Assembly: GCF_014190775.1 (NCBI RefSeq) | Contig: NZ_JACHVP010000003.1 | Span: forward strand, 372,001 to 436,000 | Direction: 5' to 3' | DNA length: 64,000 nt | DNA from: Leifsonia aquatica | GTDB taxonomy: Bacteria > Actinomycetota > Actinomycetes > Actinomycetales > Microbacteriaceae | In this document: positions 52,432-60,525 of the stretch, in pieces | How positions within the stretch are numbered: the stretch's first letter is position 1 | How the letters are laid out: each line of letters begins with the position of its first letter | Notes under the pieces: model-generated | What the model saw: the letters and a program-made list of their open reading frames with translations, nothing else | Told to the model about the DNA's origin: nothing | Database searches by the model: none | Position numbers and translations under genes: made by a program

Positions 52432-52568
52432 CTGGCGTTGCCTACCCAACAGCCCGGTCGGCACTACTGAAATCCGGAGGCGGCCTACCTCTCGGCGTTC
52501 TCGCGCGCTCTAACATCGGCGCATCCCGCGTGCCCGCGCGCGGATTCCGAGCGTCGAAGGAGATGGCC

Positions 52569-52718
52569 GTGCACGCCGAGATCTTCACAAGCCAGTTGTC
52601 GGGCGAACCGATCCGGGTCGGCTGCCTGTGCGGCGAACGTCACGATCACGAACCTCGCCTCGGCTCATCCTGCCGCAGCACGGACGACGCCGAGACCCCG
52701 TGGAGGACGGCCGGATGA
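52569..52718 (+). CDS. Small Cys/His-containing protein
   Basis: This 49-residue soluble protein has VGCLCGERHDH and a further Cys (SSCRS), so it could bind a metal. The GTG at 52569 has AAGGAG 6 bases before it; the ATG at 52563 is too close to it. It overlaps the next gene by ATGA, which supports translation. Function unknown. Confidence 0.45.
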   Translation: MHAEIFTSQLSGEPIRVGCLCGERHDHEPRLGSSCRSTDDAETPWRTAG

Positions 52719-53002
52719 CCCGCGTTCAGCGACTCTTCGTCGGCGCCGTCGGAGTGGCATTCAGCGCGGTGGGGCTCTTCTGCCTCGCGGCTCTGACACT
52801 GGTCGTGATCGGAGCCCTGGTGCTTCCCGAAGCGGGAGAAGCGGGAGGCGGCGTCGTGCTCACCGCGGGAGCGGGCCTGGCGGCGGCCGCGGGCGGGTGC
52901 TGCTGCGCGATCGTCCTGCACCGGCGCCAGGGGCCGCCGCCGCGTCGAGCGTCCTTCATCGATCCGGCGACCGGGAAGGGCCGGCACGCGACGGGCGGCT
53001 GA
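52715..53002 (+). CDS. Small two-helix membrane protein
   Basis: This 95-residue protein has two membrane segments, the second with an unusual GGCCCAIV run, and a basic Pro/Arg-rich tail. It is coupled to the Cys/His protein gene. It ends 9 bp from the convergent epimerase gene. No family is recognised. Confidence 0.6.
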   Translation: MTRVQRLFVGAVGVAFSAVGLFCLAALTLVVIGALVLPEAGEAGGGVVLTAGAGLAAAAGGCCCAIVLHRRQGPPPRRASFIDPATGKGRHATGG

Positions 53003-53011
53003 CCCGCGGGC

Positions 53012-54133
53012 TCAGGCGGCCCGACGCTCCGCGTGCGGGCTGCCGACGAGGGTCCGGATCTCCCGCGCGACGCGCACGGAGGCGGTGCCGTCACCGTACG
53101 GGCTCGGGAGGCGCTCCAGCTCTGCGTGGAGAGTGTCGAGATCGCCGATCCAGCGCTCGACGATCTCAGAGATCTGGGGCCCCGGCAGCACGCGATCGGC
53201 GAACGAGCCCATCACTTCGGGGCGCTCGGTGGACGCACGGATCACCAGCAGCGGGCGCTTGATCACGCTGCACTCCTCCTGCACCCCGCCGGAGTCGGAG
53301 ACCAGCACGGCAGCAGAGGACGCCAGTGCGAGGAAGTCCGGGGGAGTCACGGGCTCGATGATGCGCAGGCCCTCGAGCAACGGGTCGAGCCCGAATGCGT
53401 GGATGCGGGCGCGGGTGCGCGGGTGGAGCGGCAGGACGACCGGAAGGGTCACGGAGCCGAGCTCCGACAGGATCGTCGACAGCGCGTCTCGATCGTCCGT
53501 GTTCTCGGGCCGGTGGATGGTCGCCAGCACGTAGCCGTCGACGGAGAGCCGCAGGCCGGCGAGCACAGCGGCAGCCGCTTGGCGGGGCAGCCGCTGCGCC
53601 TGGACCGCCTCGACGACCGTGTTGCCGGTGAGCACGATGCGCTCGGCCGGGATCTGCTCGGCGCGCAGGTTCTCGACGTTCACCGCGGTCGGCGCGCAGA
53701 GGAGGTCGGCGATGTGGTCGACCATCACCCGGTTGTGCTCCTCGGGCATGGCGCGATCGAAGCTGCGGAGCCCCGCTTCGACGTGCACCAGCGGGATGCC
53801 CAGCGCGTTCGCGGCGAGGGCACCGGCGAGTGTCGCATTGGTGTCGCCCTGGACGACGACGGCCTTCGGAGGCCGGGCGCTGAAGATCGTGTCGAGCTGC
53901 TTCAGCGTCGACGCGATCTGCGCTGCACGGCCGCTGCCGCCCACGGAGAGGACCGCTTCGGGCTCCGGGAGACCGAGGGCCTCCCAGACCGACCCGGAGA
54001 GGGCCTGGTCGTAGTGCTGGCCGGTGTGGATCACGCGGCTCTCGGGGCCGAGCTCGTGGATGATCCCGGCGAGTTTGACCATCTCGGGGCGGGTGCCGAG
54101 GACGATGGCGATGCCGTGGGGAGTGGCGGGCAT
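53012..54133 (-). CDS. wecB: Non-hydrolysing UDP-N-acetylglucosamine 2-epimerase
   Basis: This 373-residue cytoplasmic enzyme converts UDP-GlcNAc to UDP-ManNAc, a precursor of surface polysaccharides. It has GTRPEMVKL, HTGQHYD, VQGDTNATLAGALAA, HVEAGLRSFDRAMPEEHNR and SDSGGVQEE. Start 54133 has GAGAGGAA upstream. No other polysaccharide gene is in the window. Its proximity to an exosortase-like gene is notable, since such sorting enzymes often lie with exopolysaccharide genes. Confidence 0.95.
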   Translation of the reverse strand: MPATPHGIAIVLGTRPEMVKLAGIIHELGPESRVIHTGQHYDQALSGSVWEALGLPEPEAVLSVGGSGRAAQIASTLKQLDTIFSARPPKAVVVQGDTNATLAGALAANALGIPLVHVEAGLRSFDRAMPEEHNRVMVDHIADLLCAPTAVNVENLRAEQIPAERIVLTGNTVVEAVQAQRLPRQAAAAVLAGLRLSVDGYVLATIHRPENTDDRDALSTILSELGSVTLPVVLPLHPRTRARIHAFGLDPLLEGLRIIEPVTPPDFLALASSAAVLVSDSGGVQEECSVIKRPLLVIRASTERPEVMGSFADRVLPGPQISEIVERWIGDLDTLHAELERLPSPYGDGTASVRVAREIRTLVGSPHAERRAA

Positions 54134-54254
54134 GAGGGTTCCTCTCAGTCGGGTGCGCGGGAGGGACGGGTGTCGGGTCTGCGCGTCGGCCGTCGGGCAC
54201 GGATCGGGCCGGGAGGTGCGGGTGGCGGGTGGCGGGTGTTGGGTTTCGGGAGTG

Positions 54255-54293
54255 GAGAGGCCGGCCGCCCAAGGGAGGGGCGGCCGACCTCTC
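54255..54293 (-). terminator. Hairpin terminator after the 35-residue ORF
   Basis: 16-base arms (54255-54270 and 54278-54293, one mismatch) form a GC-rich hairpin that overlaps the stop of the 35-residue ORF on the minus strand. It probably ends the exosortase transcript ahead of wecB. Confidence 0.62.
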
Positions 54294-54399
54294 AAGCGCA
54301 TGGACCACCCGTTAGTCCAGATACGCAACGCCGCCGCCAGAGGTAGGCGAACGAGATGCAGATGACGACGGAGGCGGCGACGGCGAAGATCGGGACCAT
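54292..54399 (-). CDS. Possible 35-residue anchor-like membrane peptide
   Basis: On the minus strand, AGGGG lies about 6 bases before ATG, and the ORF encodes a peptide starting MVPIFAVAASVV followed by ICISFAYLWRRRC: a Val-Pro, one membrane helix and a RRR cluster, the shape of a PEP-CTERM-like signal without a preceding protein. It lies between the exosortase-like gene and a hairpin. The motif CCACCCGTTAG recurs at both edges, inverted. The ORF may be fortuitous. Confidence 0.35.
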   Translation of the reverse strand: MVPIFAVAASVVICISFAYLWRRRCVSGLTGGPCA

Positions 54400-54496
54400 G
54401 GTCTACCCCTAACGGGTGGGTATCGGCGTTGCTGTTGAGCCTTCGGCGGGTGGTCCGAAACGGGCGGCTCCTGGGGAGAGAAGGATGCGCCCGGCT

Positions 54497-55123
54497 TCAG
54501 GCCTGGGCGGAGCGGCGGCCCTTGGCCGGGCGGCGACCGTCGGATGCGGGCCGCTTGAAGGCGACGATGGTCATCAGGATGAGCGCGGCGGCCATCCCGA
54601 CGAGCATCAGGACCGTGCCGACGGGCCCGTGGACCCAGCGGAATGCTTCGATGCCCCAGGTGCTCCAGGCGAAGATCAGCAGGCCGAGGCGGAGCAGATT
54701 GAGGAGCATCATCCCGGTGATCCCCGCTGCCGCGGAGAGCAGGACCCGGTGGAGGCGCACGCCCCGTCGAAGGGCGAGCACACCGGCGAGGAAGGCGATG
54801 GGGCCGAGGTAGAGCGCGACCGCGCACTGGATCGTGATGACGACGAGAACCCAATCGGCGCCGGCGGGGAAGGCGACGCCCGGGTTGCCGTCCTTACGGG
54901 CGAGAACGGCGTCGGACCCGAACAGGTCGTTGGCGATCGTCACGAGCATGTGGGCTTCGACGTCGCGCACCACACCCTCGTTGAGCATCAGCAGCACGCC
55001 GGTCGTGACCAGTGCGATGGCGGTCAGCCATGCGACGATCCGGCGGAGCGGTATGCCGGGACGAGCGCGACGACGGGTGAGGGGGCGGGGAAGGGGGATC
55101 GCGGTGGTGAGGTCAGCCGACAT
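54497..55123 (-). CDS. Exosortase/archaeosortase-family protein
   Basis: This 208-residue membrane protein has about six helices. The likely Cys-Arg-His triad is Cys100 (VITIQCAVAL), Arg145 (NLLRLGLL) and His165 (FRWVHGPVG), with the spacing of the exosortase family, which cuts C-terminal sorting signals and anchors proteins. The start overlaps the LAATG gene by 11 bases, so the two are co-translated. Which proteins it processes is unknown. Confidence 0.82.
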   Translation of the reverse strand: MSADLTTAIPLPRPLTRRRARPGIPLRRIVAWLTAIALVTTGVLLMLNEGVVRDVEAHMLVTIANDLFGSDAVLARKDGNPGVAFPAGADWVLVVITIQCAVALYLGPIAFLAGVLALRRGVRLHRVLLSAAAGITGMMLLNLLRLGLLIFAWSTWGIEAFRWVHGPVGTVLMLVGMAAALILMTIVAFKRPASDGRRPAKGRRSAQA

Positions 55124-55340
55124 GACGGCCTCCTGCCGTGTGACGCACCCCCGCCAGGGACGCGCTGCCGGCCTTCTCGCGACGGCGAAGAGTCGCCGCG
55201 CGGAGGAGCAGAAGTCCGCCGAGGAGGAGGAAGAGGGTGACGATGGTGACGCCGATGACGGTCATCATCGAACCGCTGCCGGTGGCGGCGAGAACGCCGC
55301 CGACGGTCAGCCCGCCGCCGATTGGTCCGGCCTGATACAT
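55113..55340 (-). CDS. Small LAATG-TM-RRR protein beside exosortase
   Basis: This 75-residue protein has a short Gly-rich start, LAATGSG, one membrane helix and the basic RAATLRRR, then a soluble tail. The first part is like a surface-protein sorting signal but it is near the N-terminus, which is unusual. It overlaps the exosortase-like gene by 11 bases. It may be a substrate or a partner of the sorting enzyme. Confidence 0.7.
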   Translation of the reverse strand: MYQAGPIGGGLTVGGVLAATGSGSMMTVIGVTIVTLFLLLGGLLLLRAATLRRREKAGSASLAGVRHTAGGRHVG

Positions 55341-55645
55341 GGGGAAACCTCGCTTCGTCTGGAGTCGGGTGCGTTGGAGATCCCTCGAGTGCCGACGCGA
55401 CGGAGCGGGCGCCGCCCCGGCGCTAGGACGCCGGGTGCAGCTGCAACGGATGCGGTTCGGGTGGGGAGATCCTGATCGGGTGGGATCGGATTCCAGTGTG
55501 CGCTGGCATTACATGCATATCGGTAGTGCCTCCGGCCGCTCAGTAGTCGGTGCACCGGGATTCCGTAGGCGCACGCCGTCGGAAGACGTACCCGGACCCC
55601 TGCTTAACGGTGGAATACCGCGACTCGGTTGCGTTGTGGATCCCG
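55341..55645. other. 305-bp non-coding region upstream of the exosortase operon
   Basis: This region holds the leader and promoter of the small LAATG gene on the minus strand. A sequence at 55593-55617, CGGTATTCCACCGTTAAG on the minus strand, resembles the sequence before the 35-residue ORF at 54405-54426, so a shared regulator is possible. No ORF is convincing. Confidence 0.55.
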
Positions 55646-56437
55646 CTACCACCGCAGCCCGACGGGATGCCGCTCGTCGCCGAACGGCGCGCCCAGCGGT
55701 TGCTCGGGGTCGGGCAGGTCGATGGCGGCACCACTGCGCTCCGCGATCGCGACCGCGTCGTCCTGCGGGAAGTAGCCGATCGCCTCGCCCTCTTCCAGGG
55801 GGAACCAGGCGGGACGGTTCGCGGAGACGCCCCACACGATCCGGTGGCCCGGCTCCGTGAGCGTCGCCACGGCCTCCACGAGACGCGTCGCGTCGCCCGG
55901 CGAGAGCCAGGTCGCCAGCGAGCGCGACGCCTCGGGATGCTCGGCGAAGGTGCAGATCCTGGCCGACACCACGGCCATCCCGAACTGGTCGGCGTACAGG
56001 CTGCCGAGCGCCTCCATCGCGACCTTGCTCACGCCGTAGTAGGTGTCGGGTCGTGGAGGGAGGATGCGGGACTCCCGTGCGGAGGAGGCCGGGGCCCGAC
56101 CGACCGCGTGGATCGAGCTCGCCAGCATCACCCGGGGCACCCCGGCGACGTACGCGGCCTGGAGCGCGTTGCGGGTGCCGTCGATGTTCTCCTCGACGAT
56201 CTCGTTCCACGGCCGTTCCGAGGCGACTCCGGCGAGATGGATCAGGGTGCCGGCGCCTTTCACCGCTTTCGCGAGCGCGTCCCTATCGGCGATCGACGCC
56301 TGGACGTGCTCCCACGTGGCGTCGTCCGGAGCCTCGGTGATGTCGATCGAGCGGACCTGGTGGCCGTGGCCGATCAGGCGCGGGATGATCGAACGGCCGA
56401 TGCGTCCGTTGCCGCCGGTGATCGCGAACTGTGCCAT
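55646..56437 (-). CDS. NAD-dependent epimerase/dehydratase (uronate dehydrogenase-like)
   Basis: This 263-residue short-chain-type protein has an extended Rossmann start (FAITGGNGRIGRSII), LIHLAGVAS and the catalytic YYGVSK with Ser/Tyr/Lys. The length and the SSIHAVG and WFPLEEGEAIGY stretches fit uronate dehydrogenase-like enzymes. Start 56437 has GGAGG 5 bases upstream; other ATGs at 56449 and 56461 are less likely. No operon partner is clear. Confidence 0.85.
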   Translation of the reverse strand: MAQFAITGGNGRIGRSIIPRLIGHGHQVRSIDITEAPDDATWEHVQASIADRDALAKAVKGAGTLIHLAGVASERPWNEIVEENIDGTRNALQAAYVAGVPRVMLASSIHAVGRAPASSARESRILPPRPDTYYGVSKVAMEALGSLYADQFGMAVVSARICTFAEHPEASRSLATWLSPGDATRLVEAVATLTEPGHRIVWGVSANRPAWFPLEEGEAIGYFPQDDAVAIAERSGAAIDLPDPEQPLGAPFGDERHPVGLRW

Positions 56438-56492
56438 TGCTGCCTCCATCGTCCGCACCATCAGTACACCGATCCGGGCCGATGGTCAGCGG

Positions 56493-57308
56493 TCAGCGGT
56501 CGGCGCCCAGGGCGGCGACCTCGCGGACGGCGGCGGCGACCGCCGCGTGATCCTTGCGGAGGATCGCGCCGTGGTTGCTCGGCACCTTCGCGCTGATCGC
56601 GATATTGGGGTTGCGGGCGATCACGTCGGCGAGGCCGGCGCGGATGACCTCCTGCTCGTCGCCGCGGCTGCCGAGCGATGTGCCGGAGGCGACGACGTGC
56701 CGGGTGGGCACCACGATGCCGTCGAGCACCGGGCCCAGCTCGCCGGTGCTGCCGAGACGGCCGAGCTCGATGTTGCTCTCGGCCTGCTGGGCGGCGCTCA
56801 TCCGGGGCGTGAGTCCGGTGGGTCGCAGGAGCGGCGTAAACCACCCCATCCGCCGGAAGAGCGTCCGAATGCGGGCCTCCATCGCGTCGTCCAGCCAGTC
56901 GTAGGGCTGCGCGCCGTCGACCAGCACAGCGCCGATCGTGCGTGCGGGGTTGAGGTTGGCCCAGTGCGCCGCGACGTAGGCGCCGTACGACCAGCCCACC
57001 ACCACGGCGCGGTCGACACCGCGCGCCGCGAGCACAGCATCGACATCGCGCACGGCGGCCGCGAACGAGTAGTCGGCCGAGCGGCCCGATTTCCGGCCGC
57101 GGGCGCGCTCGTCGTACGTGATGTGCCGCCAGGTGGGGCCGAGGTCGGCGATCACCCGGCGCCAGTAGCCCTGCGTGGCGAACTGGCCGTTCAGATAGAC
57201 GATGGGCGTGCCCGAGCCGCCGGTGTCGGTGGTGGCGAGGGCTGTGTCGTCGACCGGCACCATGCCGGTCCAGGCTGCATGGGTGGAAGTCGTGCTGCGG
57301 TTCGTCAT
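56493..57308 (-). CDS. Alpha/beta hydrolase
   Basis: This 271-residue hydrolase has the nucleophile elbow GWSYGA and the His in VPSNHGAI. It follows the DUF4097 gene by 32 bp, so the two are probably co-transcribed and controlled by the divergent HTH_38-MarR regulator. No substrate is evident. Confidence 0.85.
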   Translation of the reverse strand: MTNRSTTSTHAAWTGMVPVDDTALATTDTGGSGTPIVYLNGQFATQGYWRRVIADLGPTWRHITYDERARGRKSGRSADYSFAAAVRDVDAVLAARGVDRAVVVGWSYGAYVAAHWANLNPARTIGAVLVDGAQPYDWLDDAMEARIRTLFRRMGWFTPLLRPTGLTPRMSAAQQAESNIELGRLGSTGELGPVLDGIVVPTRHVVASGTSLGSRGDEQEVIRAGLADVIARNPNIAISAKVPSNHGAILRKDHAAVAAAVREVAALGADR

Positions 57309-57340
57309 GATGTTCTCCCGAGTTCTGGTGGGATGCGCGG

Positions 57341-58003
57341 TCAGAGGGTGTGGGCGTCGATGTCGCCGGACGCGGTGGTGGTGCGGATCCGCACGGTCGC
57401 CGATCCATCGGTGTTCCGCAGGGCGTTGCTGATGCGGCCGTGAGGGGTGCCGGCGTCGAGGACGGCGGTGGTGCCCGCCGGGACGCCGACGGAGACGTCG
57501 CCGAGCTGGGTGATGACGACCACGTCGCCCCGCCGCGCCTCGGCGATCCGGATGTCGCCGCGCGCGGTGGAGATCTCGGCGGGGCCGGTGAGGCGACCGA
57601 CGGCGATTGCGCCGTCGAGGGCGCTGAGGCGGACGGACTCCGCTTCGTCGAGCGCGATCGGTCCGACCGATCCCTCGACGACGACGTCACCGAGGCTCCC
57701 GGCCCCGCGCAATTCCGCGCTTCCGGTCGCTCGCACGCTGGAGCCGGCGGGCAGCTGGATCGTCACCTCGACGGAGCCGCTCGGCCCGAACGCGGCAGAC
57801 GTCTCGGTCGTGCCGATGGTGAGCGTTCCGGCGGCGAACGCCGCGGTGGTGCGCTCCGCCGCTTTCACGTCGCGCGCCTTCGTGGCGTCGACGGGGCGGA
57901 TGTCCACGCAAACGTCCGTGCGCTCGGTGGCGATGAACCGGAGGCGCCCGGCGGGCACGTCGACGACGGTGGTGACGGGGGACGGGGTGTCGAAGGTCTG
58001 CAT
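57341..58003 (-). CDS. DUF4097 beta-repeat protein
   Basis: This 220-residue cytoplasmic protein is made of repeating beta strands (DVVVEGSVGPIALDEAESVR, ISTARGDIRIAEARRGDVVV), the DUF4097 adhesin-like fold. Start 58003 has AAGGAG 9 bases upstream. Such proteins have no known activity. It is first in the unit with the hydrolase. Confidence 0.85.
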   Translation of the reverse strand: MQTFDTPSPVTTVVDVPAGRLRFIATERTDVCVDIRPVDATKARDVKAAERTTAAFAAGTLTIGTTETSAAFGPSGSVEVTIQLPAGSSVRATGSAELRGAGSLGDVVVEGSVGPIALDEAESVRLSALDGAIAVGRLTGPAEISTARGDIRIAEARRGDVVVITQLGDVSVGVPAGTTAVLDAGTPHGRISNALRNTDGSATVRIRTTTASGDIDAHTL

Positions 58004-58231
58004 GGTGCTCAACTCCTTGATCGGTGACGCTGATGGATGTTTCTGATACAGGAAACGCTACGTTGCGTTCACTGATCAGGCAATGCCATCATTGCGTTGT
58101 ATATTCAAAAATGCAGATCAAAAGACATATATCGTTGCGATAGTTCAGAGAGTAATGCAATCGCCACCCGTAATCCTGTTGCGTTAGTGAGCGACTGAAC
58201 GCTACGCTCGACTCGACGAAGGAGGCGACGG
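58004..58231. promoter_or_regulatory. Divergent regulatory region with repeated TTGCGTT sites
   Basis: The 228-bp region between the DUF4097 gene and the HTH_38-MarR gene is AT-rich. GTTGCGTT occurs at 58062 and 58178, ATTGCGTTG at 58091, TCGTTGCGA at 58132 and AATGCAATCG at 58154. The spacing is irregular. Several copies in a divergent region next to a regulator suggest its binding sites. Confidence 0.5.
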
Positions 58232-58972
58232 ATGGCCGCAGGCAGGCTCACCAGGCAGGAACGCCACCAGATCGCGGTCGGCCTGGCCGACGATCTCGCG
58301 TACGCGGAGATCGCCCGGCAGCTGGATCGGCCGACCTCGACGATCACTCGGGAGGTGCTGCGCAACGGCGGACCCGGGGCGTACCGGGCCGACCTCGCGC
58401 AGCGGGCCACCGAGCAGCGCGCGCACAAGCGTCGCGGAACCGTCGCGGGAGCAGCCCGCGAACCGCAGGCGGACGGACGCGATTCGCCGGCCGTCCGCGC
58501 CTACGAGGAGTCCTTCACCACTCTCTTCATGCAGTCCGGTCTTCCGCGCGTGGCGGCCGGCATCCTCACCAGCCTCTACACCACCGACGCGGGCAGCCTC
58601 ACGGCGGCCGAGCTGGTGCGGCGTCTCGAGGTGAGCCCCGCCTCCATCTCCAAAGCCATCAGCTTGCTCGAGGGACAGGGCCTCGTCATCCGCGAGCGTG
58701 GGGAGGGAAGGCGCGAGCGCTACATCGCCGACGCCGACGTCTGGTATCAGTCGATGATCGCGGCGGCGCGCTCCAATGCCCAGATCGCCGAGACCGCCCG
58801 CGAGGGCGTGCGCCTGCTCGGCGACGACACCCCGGCCGGCGTCCGGCTCGAGAACATGGCGCGCTTCATGGACTTCGTCGGCGAGAGCATCGCCCGCGCC
58901 GCCGAACAGGCGCGCGGGCTGCTCGGCACCGGCGAGGAGGGTTCGCCCTCCTCGCCGGCCGACGGCGCCTGA
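58232..58972 (+). CDS. Regulator with IS30-like HTH_38 and MarR-like domains
   Basis: This 246-residue protein has an N-terminal HTH_38 (LTRQERHQIAVGLADDLAYAEIARQLDRPTSTITREV reduced form: AEIARQLDRPTSTITREVLR), like the DNA-binding part of IS30 transposases, and a C-terminal MarR/GbsR winged helix (LTAAELVRRLEVSPASISKA). It lacks a DDE nuclease, so it is a regulator. GAAGGAGG precedes the ATG. It likely controls the divergent DUF4097-hydrolase unit. Confidence 0.82.
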   Translation: MAAGRLTRQERHQIAVGLADDLAYAEIARQLDRPTSTITREVLRNGGPGAYRADLAQRATEQRAHKRRGTVAGAAREPQADGRDSPAVRAYEESFTTLFMQSGLPRVAAGILTSLYTTDAGSLTAAELVRRLEVSPASISKAISLLEGQGLVIRERGEGRRERYIADADVWYQSMIAAARSNAQIAETAREGVRLLGDDTPAGVRLENMARFMDFVGESIARAAEQARGLLGTGEEGSPSSPADGA

Positions 58973-58985
58973 TCCGGAGCGGACG

Positions 58986-60452
58986 TCAGACGGTCTCGAT
59001 CACGGAGTCTGCCGCTTCGGACGGTGCGTTCTCGGCACGCTGGGCGGCATCCCGGACCCGGCGGGTGGCCGGGACGAGGAAGGCCAGGACGAGCGGCACC
59101 GCGCTCAGCGCCAGCACCCACCAGAACGTCGCGTTGAAGGCGCCGAGCGCCTGGTTCGCCGTGGTCGCTCCCGCGAGGTACTGCTGCAGGACGACGGCGA
59201 TGACCGTGACGCCGAACGGGGCGCCCACCTGCTTCACCAGGTTGAAGGCGGCGCTTCCGCGGGGCGTCTCCGCGTGGCTGAGGCTGGCGAAGGCGAGCGT
59301 CATCACCGGGAGCGAGACGGCGGCCATCCCGAATCCCTGCAGGAACTGCCCGGCCAGGAGCAGCACGTCTCCGCCGGACGCGCCGGCCAGCGCGAACGGC
59401 AGCGTTCCGATCATGGCGAGCACCACGCCGCCCGCGATGACGAAGCGGGTGTCGATCCGGTCGCCGAGCCGGCGGTTGACGAGGATGAAGCACATCGTCC
59501 CGAGACCCTGGGGGATCAGCAGGAGGCCGGTCGTGAAGACGGAGTCGCCGCGGATCTGCTGGTAGAAGAGTGGCAGCAGGAACATGAGCGCGTAGATCGA
59601 GAAGCCGCTCAGGAACGTGATGACGCTGCCGATCCCGAAGCTGCGCCGCGCGAAGACGCGCACGTCGAGCAGGGCCGGCCGCTTCGAGCGCAACGACCAG
59701 GCGGTGAAGCCGGCGAGGAGGGCGACGCCGATCGCGAGGGGGAGCCACGCGTCGAGGGCGGCGAAACCGTCGGGGGTCGCACCTCGGCTGATCCCGAAGG
59801 CGAGCGCGACGACTCCCGGTGTCAGGAGGACGAAGCCGAACAGATCGAAGCGGTGCGCCGAGTCCCTCGCACCGACCGGGAGGAAGAGCGGTGCGAGCAC
59901 GAGTGCGGTCAGGCAGATCGGGACGTTGACGAAGAACAGCCAGCGCCAGCCGACCGAGTCGATGAGCGAGCCGCCGATCAGTGGGCCGAGGATGGGTCCC
60001 AGCTGGGCGACCAGGCCGATCGTCGCGATCGCCCGGCCGATCCGTTCCTTGCCGGCCGCCCTGGTGAGGATCGTGATGGTGATGGGGAGCACCATCCCAC
60101 CGCCGACGCCCTGCAGCACGCGGAAGCCGATGAGGCTCGGCAGGTTCCAGGCGAGGCCGCAGAGCACCGAGCCGAGCACGAAGGTGGCGACGGCGAACAT
60201 CCACATGCGCCGCGCGCCGAATCGCTCGGACGCCCAGCCGGAGACCGGGACGACGGCGACGTAGGCGAGGAGGTAGCCGGTCACGACCCACTGCGTCTGG
60301 GCGACGGTGGCGTGGAACACGGTGTGGAAGTGGTCGAGCGCGATGTTCACGATCGTCGAGTCGAGGATCGTCGTGATCGCGCCGAGGATCAGCACGAGGC
60401 TGATCAGGTTGAGCCGACGAGAGCTCACGGCGGCGGGTGGGGTCATGGTCAT
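58986..60452 (-). CDS. MFS multidrug efflux transporter, DHA2 family
   Basis: This 488-residue, 14-helix pump has D1 motif LDSTIVNIALD, motif A GWASERFGARRMW and motif C LGPILGPLIGG. It should export drugs with the proton gradient. The TetR gene is divergent, and a QacR-like operator lies between them. TAGTTT lies seven bases before the ATG, so it may be leaderless. Confidence 0.92.
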   Translation of the reverse strand: MTMTPPAAVSSRRLNLISLVLILGAITTILDSTIVNIALDHFHTVFHATVAQTQWVVTGYLLAYVAVVPVSGWASERFGARRMWMFAVATFVLGSVLCGLAWNLPSLIGFRVLQGVGGGMVLPITITILTRAAGKERIGRAIATIGLVAQLGPILGPLIGGSLIDSVGWRWLFFVNVPICLTALVLAPLFLPVGARDSAHRFDLFGFVLLTPGVVALAFGISRGATPDGFAALDAWLPLAIGVALLAGFTAWSLRSKRPALLDVRVFARRSFGIGSVITFLSGFSIYALMFLLPLFYQQIRGDSVFTTGLLLIPQGLGTMCFILVNRRLGDRIDTRFVIAGGVVLAMIGTLPFALAGASGGDVLLLAGQFLQGFGMAAVSLPVMTLAFASLSHAETPRGSAAFNLVKQVGAPFGVTVIAVVLQQYLAGATTANQALGAFNATFWWVLALSAVPLVLAFLVPATRRVRDAAQRAENAPSEAADSVIETV

Positions 60453-60461
60453 GAGCAGTAA

Positions 60462-60481
60462 ACTACACCGTGCAGTGTAGT
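60462..60481. promoter_or_regulatory. TetR-type operator between MFS pump and regulator
   Basis: A perfect 7-6-7 inverted repeat, ACTACAC-CGTGCA-GTGTAGT, lies 10 bp before the MFS start and 45 bp before the TetR gene. It sits between TTTACT and TAGTTT on the pump side, spaced by 17 bp, so TetR binding would block the pump promoter. Confidence 0.82.
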
Positions 60482-60525
60482 AAGTAAACCGATGAGTAAG
60501 ATCGTGAGGGAATCAGGGAGGTCCG

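Noticed and set aside
58232-58972. IS30 transposase
   Set aside because: Only the HTH resembles IS30. There is no DDE domain and there are no terminal inverted repeats; the rest is MarR-like.
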